37,553 nucleotides of DNA from Clostridia bacterium (lineage in GTDB: Bacteria > Bacillota > Clostridia > Oscillospirales > Acutalibacteraceae). The notes beneath the pieces were generated by a model. It had not been told where the DNA came from. It worked only from the letters and a program-made list of their open reading frames with translations, and ran no database searches. Positions within the stretch are counted from its first letter, which is position 1. Each line of letters begins with the position of its first letter. The position numbers and the translations under genes are program-made. Location: positions 1-37,553 of the forward strand of contig JAFTCX010000040.1 of NCBI GenBank assembly GCA_017454485.1, given 5' to 3'. Of the stretch, positions 6,974 to 14,187 are shown piece after piece.

Positions 6974-8212
6974 ATGAATATGATGCAAAAACCCGAATTG
7001 CTCAGCCCCGCAGGAGATCTTGCGCGGCTGAAAGCAGCCATACAGTTCAAAGCAGATGCCGTCTATTTGGGCGGCACTGTTTTCGGTATGCGCTCTGCAC
7101 CCGAAAATTTTGACGACAAGGGGCTGGAAGCAGCGGTTGCCCTTGCGCACGAAAGCGGCGTGAAGGTCTATCTGACGGTCAATGTTCTGCCGCGCAACGA
7201 TGAGCTGCAGGCGCTGCCGCGCTTTTTGGCGCACGCGAAGGACTGCGGCGTGGACGCGCTGATTATCTCCGATCTCGGCGTGCTTGATTACGCAAAGCGC
7301 TACGCACCCGGTGTGGCCATTCATATGTCCACCCAGACCGGCATCGTCAATTACGCCGCCGCAAACGCCTGTTACCGGCTCGGCGCAAGGCGCATCGTCA
7401 CCGCGCGGGAGCTGTCGCTGAAAGAGATCAAAGAATTGCGCGCGCACATCCCCGACGACATGGAGATCGAATGCTTCATTCACGGCGCAATGTGCGTGTC
7501 GTTTTCCGGACGGTGTCTGCTGTCGAATTACCTTGTCGGGCGCGACGCAAACCGCGGCGCCTGTGCGCAGCCCTGCCGCTGGAAATATGCGCTGATGGAA
7601 GAAAAACGACCGGGGCAGTATTTCCCGATGGAAGACGCCGAAGACGGCGGCACCTACATTTTGAACGCGCGGGATCTGTGCATGATCGAGCACATTCCGG
7701 CGCTGATGGACGCGGGCGTGTCGTCCTTCAAGATCGAAGGCCGCGCCAAAAGTGAATACTACGTTGCTGTGATCACCAACGCCTACCGCAAGGCGATCGA
7801 CGCCTATGCCGCAGACCCTGCAGGTTTTGTGCTGCCGCAGTGGCTGCGCGACGAGGTGCGCAAGGTCAGCTACCGTGATTACTGCACCGGCTTTTATTTT
7901 GACGACCCACACGATCAGGCACAGATCAGCTTTCGCGGCGGCTATGACCGCGCGTGGGACGTGATGGCGATTGTGGAGCATTGGGAAAACGGCACCGCCC
8001 ACTGCACGCAGCGCGGCCGCTTTTTTGTCGGCGATACGCTGGAGGTGCTCACGCCGGACAAGGAGCCGTTTTCTGTCACTGTGGCGCAGATCGTCAACGC
8101 GGACGGCGAAGCGGTGGACGCCACACGGCACCCGATGATGGCGTTTTCGTTCCCGTGCGAAACACCGCTGCCCGACGGCGCAATCTTGCGCAAGCAGCGG
8201 GACGAACACTGA
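6974..8212 (+). CDS. Peptidase U32-family protein, TrhP-like
   Basis: A 412-residue protein of family U32. Despite the name, characterised bacterial members (TrhP in E. coli; the YrrN/YrrO pair in B. subtilis) take part in prephenate-dependent 5-hydroxylation of U34 in tRNA. Here PELLSPAGDLARLKAAI opens a TIM-barrel-like fold (residues 7-23), and the U32 signature with four cysteines (ECFIHGAMC, SGRC, GACAQPC; about 166-201) is complete, consistent with an Fe-S site. I chose ATG 6974, one base after mltG, over an upstream start buried in mltG. Whether it modifies tRNA in this organism is inference. Confidence 0.85.
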   Translation: MNMMQKPELLSPAGDLARLKAAIQFKADAVYLGGTVFGMRSAPENFDDKGLEAAVALAHESGVKVYLTVNVLPRNDELQALPRFLAHAKDCGVDALIISDLGVLDYAKRYAPGVAIHMSTQTGIVNYAAANACYRLGARRIVTARELSLKEIKELRAHIPDDMEIECFIHGAMCVSFSGRCLLSNYLVGRDANRGACAQPCRWKYALMEEKRPGQYFPMEDAEDGGTYILNARDLCMIEHIPALMDAGVSSFKIEGRAKSEYYVAVITNAYRKAIDAYAADPAGFVLPQWLRDEVRKVSYRDYCTGFYFDDPHDQAQISFRGGYDRAWDVMAIVEHWENGTAHCTQRGRFFVGDTLEVLTPDKEPFSVTVAQIVNADGEAVDATRHPMMAFSFPCETPLPDGAILRKQRDEH

Positions 8213-8238
8213 AAAGAGCTTTTTAAAGGAGGGATTGT

Positions 8239-9471
8239 ATGCGGCAGATGGCAATCATCGGCGGCGGCGCTGCAGGGCTTTGCTGCGCGTGTGAAGCGGC
8301 GCATCTTGCAAAAAAGCAGAAAAAAGCGCTGCAAATCACGTTGTTTGAAGCGCAAAACCGTGTGGGCAAAAAGCTGCTCGTCACAGGCAACGGCCGCTGC
8401 AATCTGACGAATCTGCAAACGAACGCAGAAGATTATAACGAAAACGCGCGCGATTTTATCACCCCGGCGCTCACACGCTTCCCGCCGCAAAGCACGCTTG
8501 CGTTTTTTGAACGGCTGGGGCTGTTCACCCACGCAGACGCGGCTGGACGGGTATATCCGCTGTCGAATCAGGCGGCGGGCGTACTGGATGCGCTGCGGCT
8601 GGAGGCTGCGCGGCTGGGCGTTCAGGTGCGCACCGAAACGCGCGTGACGGCTGTAAAACGTCAAAACGGCGCGTTCCTTTTGAACGGCAAAGAGCGCTTT
8701 GACGTGCTTGTGCTCGCCTGCGGCGGCAAAGCGGCGGTGAAAGACTATAACGGCGACGCACTTTTGCGTGCGCTTGGCGTGCCGTTTACGGCAACGGCGC
8801 CGTCACTGGTCAAGCTGACCACGACGTCCGATTTTCCAAAGGCACTCAAGGGCGTGCGTGCGGTGGCAACGCTGCGCTTGCTGCTTTGCGGCAAAGCCGT
8901 CGCCGAGGAAGCGGGCGAGCTGCAGTTTTCCGAAGGCGTGCTGTCCGGCATCTGCGCGATGAATCTTTCCGCAAAGCTCGGCCGCTTTTTTGCAAAGGGC
9001 GGTACCGACGCTGCCGTGCAGATCGATTTTGTGCCGTCGATGACAAGCGAAGCGCTGCTGCAAACGCTGCGGCAGCTTTGTGCAAGCGGGCAGCGCACGC
9101 TGAACGAGCATCTGCTTTCGGGGCTGCTGCCAAAGCAGGTGGGGCTGGCGCTGCTCAAACAAGCGAACCTTTCTCCGGCAAAGCCCACCGCGTCCCTGTC
9201 GGGCGAGAACCTTGAAGCGCTGGTGCGCGTGTGCAAGGCGCTGCGTTTGCCCGTGAGCGGCACAAAGGGCTATGCCGACGCGCAGGTCATGCTCGGCGGC
9301 GCAAGGCTGGATGCATTTTTTCCGCAAACGCTGGAAGCGAAAGCGGTGCCGCAGCTTTACTGCATCGGCGAGTTGCTGGATGTGGACGGTCTTTGCGGCG
9401 GTTTCAATTTGCAGTGGGCGTTCGCAAGTGCGCGTCTGTGCGCTGCCGCCGTTGTGGAGGGCACGCCATGA
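8239..9471 (+). CDS. BaiN/HI0933-like FAD-dependent oxidoreductase
   Basis: A 410-residue flavoprotein of the HI0933/BaiN family. The Rossmann motif AIIGGGAAGL is at 5-14, and the family hallmark GNGRCNLTN at 50-58; the C-terminal block ends LYCIGELLDVDGLCGGFNLQ, which closes the FAD site. BaiN was first reported as a bile-acid dehydrogenation enzyme in Clostridium scindens, but most homologues are widespread and of unknown substrate, so no bile role is claimed. AAAGGAGGG lies 8 bases upstream. The stop overlaps the next start by ATGA. Confidence 0.86.
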   Translation: MRQMAIIGGGAAGLCCACEAAHLAKKQKKALQITLFEAQNRVGKKLLVTGNGRCNLTNLQTNAEDYNENARDFITPALTRFPPQSTLAFFERLGLFTHADAAGRVYPLSNQAAGVLDALRLEAARLGVQVRTETRVTAVKRQNGAFLLNGKERFDVLVLACGGKAAVKDYNGDALLRALGVPFTATAPSLVKLTTTSDFPKALKGVRAVATLRLLLCGKAVAEEAGELQFSEGVLSGICAMNLSAKLGRFFAKGGTDAAVQIDFVPSMTSEALLQTLRQLCASGQRTLNEHLLSGLLPKQVGLALLKQANLSPAKPTASLSGENLEALVRVCKALRLPVSGTKGYADAQVMLGGARLDAFFPQTLEAKAVPQLYCIGELLDVDGLCGGFNLQWAFASARLCAAAVVEGTP

Positions 9472-11081
9472 TCAGAATCCGAGAAATCAGACAAAGCCTG
9501 GACGCCGACCGCGACGATCTGCTGCGCGCGGCGGCAAAGGCCTTACATCTTGAGCCGCGGCAAATTCAGTCGCTCACGCTCGTGCGCCGTTCGATTGACA
9601 GCCGCAAAAAAGAGGACGTGCATTTTCGCTTTACCGTGGACGTTGCCGTTGACGGCGACGAGGATCGCATCCTTGCAAAGACAAACAATCCGAAAGTGGA
9701 AAAGGCGCACGATCCGGTCTATGCAATGCCGGAAAACCGCCGCGTTTCCTCCCTGCGCCCGGTGATCGTCGGCTTCGGTCCCGCCGGAATTTTTGCCGCG
9801 CTGGTGCTCGCACGCGCCGGACTGCGGCCGCTGGTGCTGGAACGCGGCGCAGATGTGGAAACGCGCACGCGCGACATTCAGCGCTTTTTTGAAACAAAGC
9901 AGCTCAACACGGAATCGAACGTCCAGTTCGGCGAGGGCGGGGCAGGCACGTTTTCCGACGGCAAGCTGACAACGGGGATTAAGCACCCGTTCTGCCGTTT
10001 TGTGTTCCGTGAATTTTATGAACACGGCGCACCCGAGGAGATCCTGTATTCCGGCACGCCGCACATCGGCACGGACAAGCTCGTTCACGTCATCCGCGCC
10101 ATGCGAAAAGAAATTCTTTCCCTTGGCGGCGAGGTGAAGTTCGGCGCAAAGCTCACCGACCTCATCATCTACAACGCGTCTGTGCAGGGCGTGAGCTATG
10201 TCCAAAACGGGAAGGCCTTTGATTTTGAAACCGACACGGTGATCCTCGCCATCGGCCATTCGGCGCGTGACACGGTGCAGATGCTGCATCGGCGCGGACT
10301 TTCCATGATGCAAAAGCCGTTTTCGCTGGGCGCACGGATCGAGCATCCGCGCGAAGTTATCGACAAAGCGCAATACGGCGCGTTTGCCGGACATCCGCAT
10401 TTGCCGGCGGCGGTGTATAAGCTGGCGTGCCACGGCGAACATGAGCGCGGCGCGTATACCTTCTGCATGTGTCCGGGCGGCACCGTCATTTCCGCAACGA
10501 GCGAAGAAGGCGGCGTTGTGACAAACGGCATGAGCGAGTTTGCGCGTGACCGTGAAAATTCAAACAGCGCCCTGCTCGTCAACGTCTATCCCGAAGATTT
10601 TCCCTCGGCGCATCCGCTCGCGGGCTTTGAGCTGCAAAAAACAATGGAGCATACGGCCTTTGCGCTCGGCGGCGGTGGCTATGCCGCGCCGTGTCAGCTT
10701 GTCGGTGATTTTCTTGCCGACCGCGCATCAAAGCGCCTTTCCTTTGTGAAACCCAGCTTTTCCACCGGTGTCACACCGTCCGACATTCGCCGGTGTCTGC
10801 CACAGAAGGTGACGGACACGATGGCCGGTGCGATCGTGCAGATGGACAAAAAGCTGCACGGCTTTGCGCTGGCGGACGCTGTTTTGACCGCGCCGGAAAG
10901 CCGCAGCTCGTCGCCTGTGCGCATTTTGCGCGACGATATCCTGCAATCGAATGTGCGCGGCGTTTATCCCTGCGGCGAGGGCGCCGGTTACGCCGGCGGG
11001 ATCGTTTCCGCGGCGGTGGACGGCATCAAATGCGCCCATGCGGTGCTTGAAGACGAAAGTGAATGGAATCAGCGCAAGTGA
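9468..11081 (+). CDS. FAD-dependent dehydrogenase, COG2509-type
   Basis: A 537-residue uncharacterised flavoprotein. An N-terminal domain of about 90 residues (IREIRQSLDADRDDLLRAAA, then RRSIDSRKKEDVHFRF) precedes the FAD Rossmann motif VIVGFGPAGIFAAL (99-112); QFGEGGAGTFSDGKLTT and the C-terminal PCGEGAGYAGGIVSAAVDG are hallmarks of this conserved family. Role unknown; family members are often near folate, nucleotide or cell-wall genes. The start at 9468 was chosen because it overlaps the previous stop (ATGA); upstream in-frame sequence belongs to the other gene. Last gene of the operon; its terminator is probably now displaced by the IS630 insertion 60 bases downstream. Confidence 0.86.
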   Translation: MIRIREIRQSLDADRDDLLRAAAKALHLEPRQIQSLTLVRRSIDSRKKEDVHFRFTVDVAVDGDEDRILAKTNNPKVEKAHDPVYAMPENRRVSSLRPVIVGFGPAGIFAALVLARAGLRPLVLERGADVETRTRDIQRFFETKQLNTESNVQFGEGGAGTFSDGKLTTGIKHPFCRFVFREFYEHGAPEEILYSGTPHIGTDKLVHVIRAMRKEILSLGGEVKFGAKLTDLIIYNASVQGVSYVQNGKAFDFETDTVILAIGHSARDTVQMLHRRGLSMMQKPFSLGARIEHPREVIDKAQYGAFAGHPHLPAAVYKLACHGEHERGAYTFCMCPGGTVISATSEEGGVVTNGMSEFARDRENSNSALLVNVYPEDFPSAHPLAGFELQKTMEHTAFALGGGGYAAPCQLVGDFLADRASKRLSFVKPSFSTGVTPSDIRRCLPQKVTDTMAGAIVQMDKKLHGFALADAVLTAPESRSSSPVRILRDDILQSNVRGVYPCGEGAGYAGGIVSAAVDGIKCAHAVLEDESEWNQRK

Positions 11082-11143
11082 GCAGAGGACAGGAAACAGG
11101 GAACAGGAATCAGGGGTCAAGGAACAGAAAAGACGAAACCGTA

Positions 11144-11168
11144 GTGTTCTGTTTCGATTAAAACTTTA
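11144..11168 (+). repeat. Terminal inverted repeat, low-coordinate end of the IS
   Basis: Pairs with 12360-12384; 24 of the 25 bases match except one internal G/T-type difference and the outermost base. The transposase stop at 11158 lies inside this repeat. Confidence 0.88.
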
Positions 11169-11844
11169 TTTCTGGATATAAGTGTTTGAGTTTCATGCGA
11201 GCATCGTCAACAGTAAACTGCCAATCGACACCTTTCTGGTTGGCATTTCGATTTGAATGCCAAGCAGCGATTGTCTCATTGAGTGCATCAATGCTTGGAA
11301 TTCTCTTTCCTAAGAGAGCCTGAACGGTTAATGCAGAAAGCTCTATCTCAGCAATATCAAGCCATGATCCGTGTTTTGGAGTATAGTGGATCTCAAAACG
11401 TTGCGCAAGGCGATATGCCTCTTCGGGCGGAAACGCCTTATACAGAGAAGAAATATCATGCGTATTGAGATTGTCCATCACGAGAACTATCTTTTCTGCA
11501 AGGGGATATTGTTCATCTGCCAGCCATTGAATCTGCTTTGCCCAATCAACGCTGGTTCGTTGGGGTAGTGCGTGAGCTTCACGCCATTGTCCCAACGGCT
11601 CAGTGAACAAGAAAATAGAGCAAGAACCCTTCCGAACGTACTCACAATCATATTTTTCAATATGGTTTGTTTTGCTCATAGGGATTGGCTCCAGATATTC
11701 ATCCAAAAGCTGAAATGGTTTCTCATCCATACATACAACAGGGCGGTTTTCGTCAAACGGTCTGGAATAGACCTCCAAAATGTCTTCCATCCGCGCTGCA
11801 AACTCAGCACTTTGCTTCGGTGGAATACACCACATCTTTTTCAA
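11158..11844 (-). CDS. IS630 transposase, C-terminal DDE part (orfB)
   Basis: 228 residues as an open frame, carrying the whole DDE catalytic domain: VCMDEKPFQLL (first Asp), VLVMDNLNTH (second Asp) and GSWLDIAEIELSAL (Glu). LKKMWCIPPKQ ahead of it is the standard IS630 linker, so the true protein starts upstream in the other frame and reaches this one by a -1 shift. The ATG at 11844 has no RBS and is unlikely to be a natural start. All catalytic residues are present, so the element may be active if the shift occurs. Confidence 0.88.
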   Translation of the reverse strand: MKKMWCIPPKQSAEFAARMEDILEVYSRPFDENRPVVCMDEKPFQLLDEYLEPIPMSKTNHIEKYDCEYVRKGSCSIFLFTEPLGQWREAHALPQRTSVDWAKQIQWLADEQYPLAEKIVLVMDNLNTHDISSLYKAFPPEEAYRLAQRFEIHYTPKHGSWLDIAEIELSALTVQALLGKRIPSIDALNETIAAWHSNRNANQKGVDWQFTVDDARMKLKHLYPEIKF

Positions 11845-12302
11845 GTGAGGCTTATATTTCGTTTTTTTAAAAGTCTGTGTACAGTGACATAGGACAGTTC
11901 ATCTACAAGATGAAGCTCTAATGCTCTTGCCGTCACCAACCGGACCGTCCACCTGGAACACCCCTCGGGTGGTTCGGAGCAAGCCAAGGCAATGATTTTG
12001 GCTTCCCCTTCGCCGCTCAGTTTCGGTTTCCGCGGTGGTTCCGCTCTCTTCTTTCTGGCAATATACGCCTCCACATCATGGCTTTCATAGAATTCATCGC
12101 GCATATTGTAGACGGCTTGAACGGAAATGCCGGCATATTCTGCTGTGCGCTTATACCGAACATGATCTGTCTTGCCGCTCCGATCCAGCATGAGTAGCAC
12201 CCTTGCACGTGTGATTTCATGTGAATTATGAACCCCTGATTTTACGATGCTTCTTAAATACTCTTGTTCTTCAATCGTCAGATAGATGTCTTTGTTTTTC
12301 AT
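11841..12302 (-). CDS. IS630 transposase, N-terminal DNA-binding part (orfA)
   Basis: 153 residues with two helix-turn-helix regions: residues about 10-70 (EEQEYLRSIV, then YKRTAEYAGISVQAVYNMRD) and about 95-150 (LSGEGEAKIIALA, SRWTVRLVTARALE, SYVTVHRLLKK). It ends soon after a run of seven A on the coding strand (11868-11862). The preceding codons are TTA AAA AAA, i.e. A_AAA_AAA, a known -1 slippery heptamer; a -1 shift there continues into the catalytic frame. It may be a programmed shift or a one-base loss in a homopolymer. Confidence 0.87.
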   Translation of the reverse strand: MKNKDIYLTIEEQEYLRSIVKSGVHNSHEITRARVLLMLDRSGKTDHVRYKRTAEYAGISVQAVYNMRDEFYESHDVEAYIARKKRAEPPRKPKLSGEGEAKIIALACSEPPEGCSRWTVRLVTARALELHLVDELSYVTVHRLLKKRNISLT

Positions 12303-12359
12303 TATGATATGCCCCCTTTGTGTTCCTTGGGCATATTATACACCTATCTTGCCTAAATG

Positions 12360-12384
12360 TAAAGTTTTAATAGAAACAGAACAG
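12360..12384 (+). repeat. Terminal inverted repeat, high-coordinate end of the IS
   Basis: Inverted partner of 11144-11168. It lies 58 bases ahead of the transposase start and is followed by the duplicated TA. Confidence 0.88.
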
Positions 12385-12386
12385 TA

Positions 12387-12407
12387 GGGGCGGCCAGTGG
12401 CCGCCCG
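12387..12407. repeat. Dispersed GGCCGCCC hairpin repeat, interrupted by the IS
   Basis: GGGCGGCC-AGT-GGCCGCCC is a perfect 8-bp hairpin. With the CCG left at 11139-11141 and one TA it restores the motif CCGTAGGGGCGGCC also seen (with small changes) at 22675 and, reversed, at 14132. The rest of the gap to the SGNH gene holds a terminator and a promoter. Confidence 0.75.
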
Positions 12408-12505
12408 TGTGTCGGGCACGCTTGAACCCTGTTGATGTGGGTCGCTGATCCTTTTAATATCTGATGTACAGAACTTGCACAGAGAGCAGGTTACAGGTTA
12501 CAGGG

Positions 12506-12528
12506 GGGCGGCGATGGCTGCCCTTTTT
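12506..12528 (+). terminator. Terminator, probably of the 3.2-11.1 kb operon
   Basis: GGGCGGC-GATG-GCTGCCC (7 bp with one G-U pair) followed by TTTTTCTTT. There is no plus-strand gene between 11081 and here, so before the IS insertion this was likely the operon's terminator (inference). Confidence 0.6.
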
Positions 12529-12553
12529 CTTTATGAGAAATACACCATAGCTC

Positions 12554-12582
12554 TTGACGAAACGGCATCGTCCTTTTATAAT
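12554..12582 (+). promoter_or_regulatory. Sigma-A promoter of the SGNH esterase gene
   Basis: TTGACG, 17-base spacer, TATAAT, about 30 bases ahead of ATG 12614. It also shows that an upstream in-frame start at 12554 is not used. Confidence 0.7.
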
Positions 12583-12613
12583 AGAACCAGACCAATCAAA
12601 GCGGGGGAAGTCA

Positions 12614-13783
12614 ATGAAACAATGGGTCCAGTGCTGGGGACAGGCACACGCGCCGCTTTCGGCGTTTTCCTTTGATGACCGCTGTCGCACGGTGCGCCTT
12701 GTGATGAAAACCACAATCAGCGGCACGGCCGTGCGTGTGCGCCTTTCCAACGAATACGGCAAAACCGACTTGCTGCTGGGCGGCGTATCTGCCGCACGCT
12801 GTGACGAACACGGCAACCTCACCGGCGACAGTGTCGATCTTTTTGCGCCGGAAAAGCTGAAAAAGGGCGAACGTGTAATCACGGGCGCGGCGAAGCTGCA
12901 GCTTTGCGCGGGCGATTTCTTTTGTGTGAGTGTCTGTGTGCGCTCCGGCAGGCTCACAAGCGGCAATTTGATGAGCGACGCGCACTGTTTGCTGCTTGCA
13001 GGCGACCGCCGTCACAGCATTTTTGCCCAGTCGCTGCCGCGCTTCAACGACCGTGTGCGCCACGCGGCAACGGGTTTGCTGTCCATCCCGCTGCAAACGC
13101 CCGTTCCGCTGGTCGAAACGGTGGAGCTTTTCAACGAAACCGGCGCAAGGTCCATCGTTGTTTTCGGCGACTCGCTCAGCCAGCAAGGGTTTTGGGTGGC
13201 ACCGTTCACCGCACGCATTTCCGCTGCGTTTCCCGGGCGCTTCAGCGTGATCAACCGCTCCATTATGGGCAACCGCGTGCTGCGCGACGCTTCGCCGGTT
13301 TTTCCGCTGAAAGGGTTTTACGGCGTTTCCGCCAAAGCGCGGCTGGCGCGTGACGTGCTGCAATACGGCGACGTGTCCCATGTGATTTTGATGCTCGGCG
13401 CGAACGATCTGCTGCATTATGCAACGATCAGCGGCCGACCGAACGAACGGCCCTCCCTTGCGGCGCTGGCGGACGGGTTGTTTGCGCTTTCGCGTGAGAT
13501 GCAAAAAAGCGGCATCCGCGTGATGGGGTCAACGCTTGTCAACTTCCGCGACGGTGTGGACGCGACGCAGGAAAAAAGCGATTTGTGCGACCTTGTGAAC
13601 ACGCTCATCCGCGCCGGCGCGCATCATTTTGACGCGCTGTTTGACCTTGCTGCCGTGACCGGCGACCCCGACCGGCCGCAGCACACGCGCGCGGATTTTG
13701 TCGGCGGCGACAAGCTGCATTTCAATGCCGCCGGCGGCGAAGCGATCGCGCAGGCGATGGAGCTGACGTTTTTTGAAAAGTGA
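12614..13783 (+). CDS. SGNH/GDSL-family esterase
   Basis: A 389-residue hydrolase without signal peptide. The N-terminal about 175 residues form a beta-rich domain of the kind that precedes the SGNH fold in several acyl- or acetyl-esterases. The catalytic fold shows block I VVFGDSLSQQG (nucleophile Ser 187), block II SIMGNRVL (Gly 219), block III LGANDLL (Asn 264) and block V GGDKLHFN near 370 (Asp and His). Likely removes acyl groups from a carbohydrate or lipid in the cytoplasm; substrate unknown. GGGGGAAG lies 3-10 bases ahead of ATG 12614. Own promoter; not part of the upstream operon. Confidence 0.85.
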   Translation: MKQWVQCWGQAHAPLSAFSFDDRCRTVRLVMKTTISGTAVRVRLSNEYGKTDLLLGGVSAARCDEHGNLTGDSVDLFAPEKLKKGERVITGAAKLQLCAGDFFCVSVCVRSGRLTSGNLMSDAHCLLLAGDRRHSIFAQSLPRFNDRVRHAATGLLSIPLQTPVPLVETVELFNETGARSIVVFGDSLSQQGFWVAPFTARISAAFPGRFSVINRSIMGNRVLRDASPVFPLKGFYGVSAKARLARDVLQYGDVSHVILMLGANDLLHYATISGRPNERPSLAALADGLFALSREMQKSGIRVMGSTLVNFRDGVDATQEKSDLCDLVNTLIRAGAHHFDALFDLAAVTGDPDRPQHTRADFVGGDKLHFNAAGGEAIAQAMELTFFEK

Positions 13784-13798
13784 ATGATCTCAAGGCTG

Positions 13799-13979
13799 TT
13801 GCTGTGTGCGGCGGCCTTTTTTTGCGCACGGCACTGCCGTGCGCATGTGGCGGCGAGACCGCGCAGCGAAGCTGCGCGAAACGGCGCGCATAGCGCGCCG
13901 TTTGCCTTGCGCCGCAGGCGCAAGGCGTCTCGCCGCCTGCTGTTGCGCAGCGAAGCTGCGCAAAGAAGCCGCACAGCAA
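13799..13979. repeat. Nested palindromic element with a four-way cloverleaf core
   Basis: An outer stem (13799-13812 with 13968-13979, one 2-base bulge) encloses a hairpin at 13824-13844 (10 bp, one-base loop), a multi-branch core and a hairpin at 13943-13963 (9 bp, GAA loop). The core is closed by 13849-13859 with 13927-13937 (11 bp, perfect) and holds three hairpins end to end: 13860-13878 (8 bp), 13879-13903 (11 bp) and 13904-13926 (10 bp), with no unpaired base at the junction. A T-run at 13817-13823 after the first G/C-rich stretch may also end SGNH transcription. No protein-coding signal is convincing here. I know of no named element with this design. Confidence 0.8.
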
Positions 13980-14021
13980 AAGAAAACTCGTGAGATGAAT
14001 ACAAACCCATACACGTTGAAA

Positions 14022-14068
14022 AAGACGCTCTCAGAGGAACTCTTGTCTCTGAAAGCGTCTTGCTTTTG
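14022..14068 (+). terminator. Strong hairpin with T-rich tail
   Basis: AAGACGCT-TCAGAG pairs with CTCTGA-AGCGTCTT (14 bp with a small bulge), followed by TGCTTTTGTGCTTTTT. It is the best terminator after the SGNH gene. A 40-residue open frame that covers it is an artefact of the hairpin. Confidence 0.6.
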
Positions 14069-14123
14069 TGCTTTTTGGGCGGCTGTTTTGCATGAGAGTC
14101 TGTCTTTTTTGCAGTAGTTCTCT

Positions 14124-14153
14124 ATAAAAAACGGGCGGCCAATGGCCGCCCCT
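14124..14153 (-). terminator. GGCCGCCC repeat acting as ilvE terminator
   Basis: On the minus strand GGGCGGCC-ATT-GGCCGCCC is followed by GTTTTTT, a good terminator 35 bases past the ilvE stop. It is a reversed copy of the dispersed hairpin at 12387 and 22681. Next to it, 14156-14186 carries tandem GCTAACA / AGCTAACAG units. Confidence 0.7.
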
Positions 14154-14187
14154 ACTAACAGCTAATTGCTAACAGCTAACAGCTGAC

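Larger units (their letters stand above)
11144..12384 (-). mobile_element. IS630-family insertion sequence
   Basis: A complete element of about 1.24 kb. The ends are imperfect 25-base inverted repeats at 11144-11168 and 12360-12384, both containing TGTTCTGTTTC and ATTAAAACTTTA with one internal mismatch plus the terminal base. The flanks are TA at 11142-11143 and TA at 12385-12386, the target duplication expected for IS630. It encodes a transposase in two overlapping frames on the minus strand. It sits inside a dispersed GGCCGCCC hairpin repeat, whose uninterrupted form is at 22675-22700. Confidence 0.92.

Noticed and set aside
8239-9471. Bile-acid dehydrogenation role from the BaiN-like family
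   Set aside because: No other bai genes are near, and the family is widespread outside bile-acid converters.
13784-13993. Arg/Ala-rich open frames through the palindromic element
   Set aside because: They follow from GC-rich inverted repeats, exist on both strands and lack an RBS.
13995-14117. A 40-residue open frame starting MNTNPYTLKK
   Set aside because: Most of it is the two arms and loop of a strong terminator hairpin.
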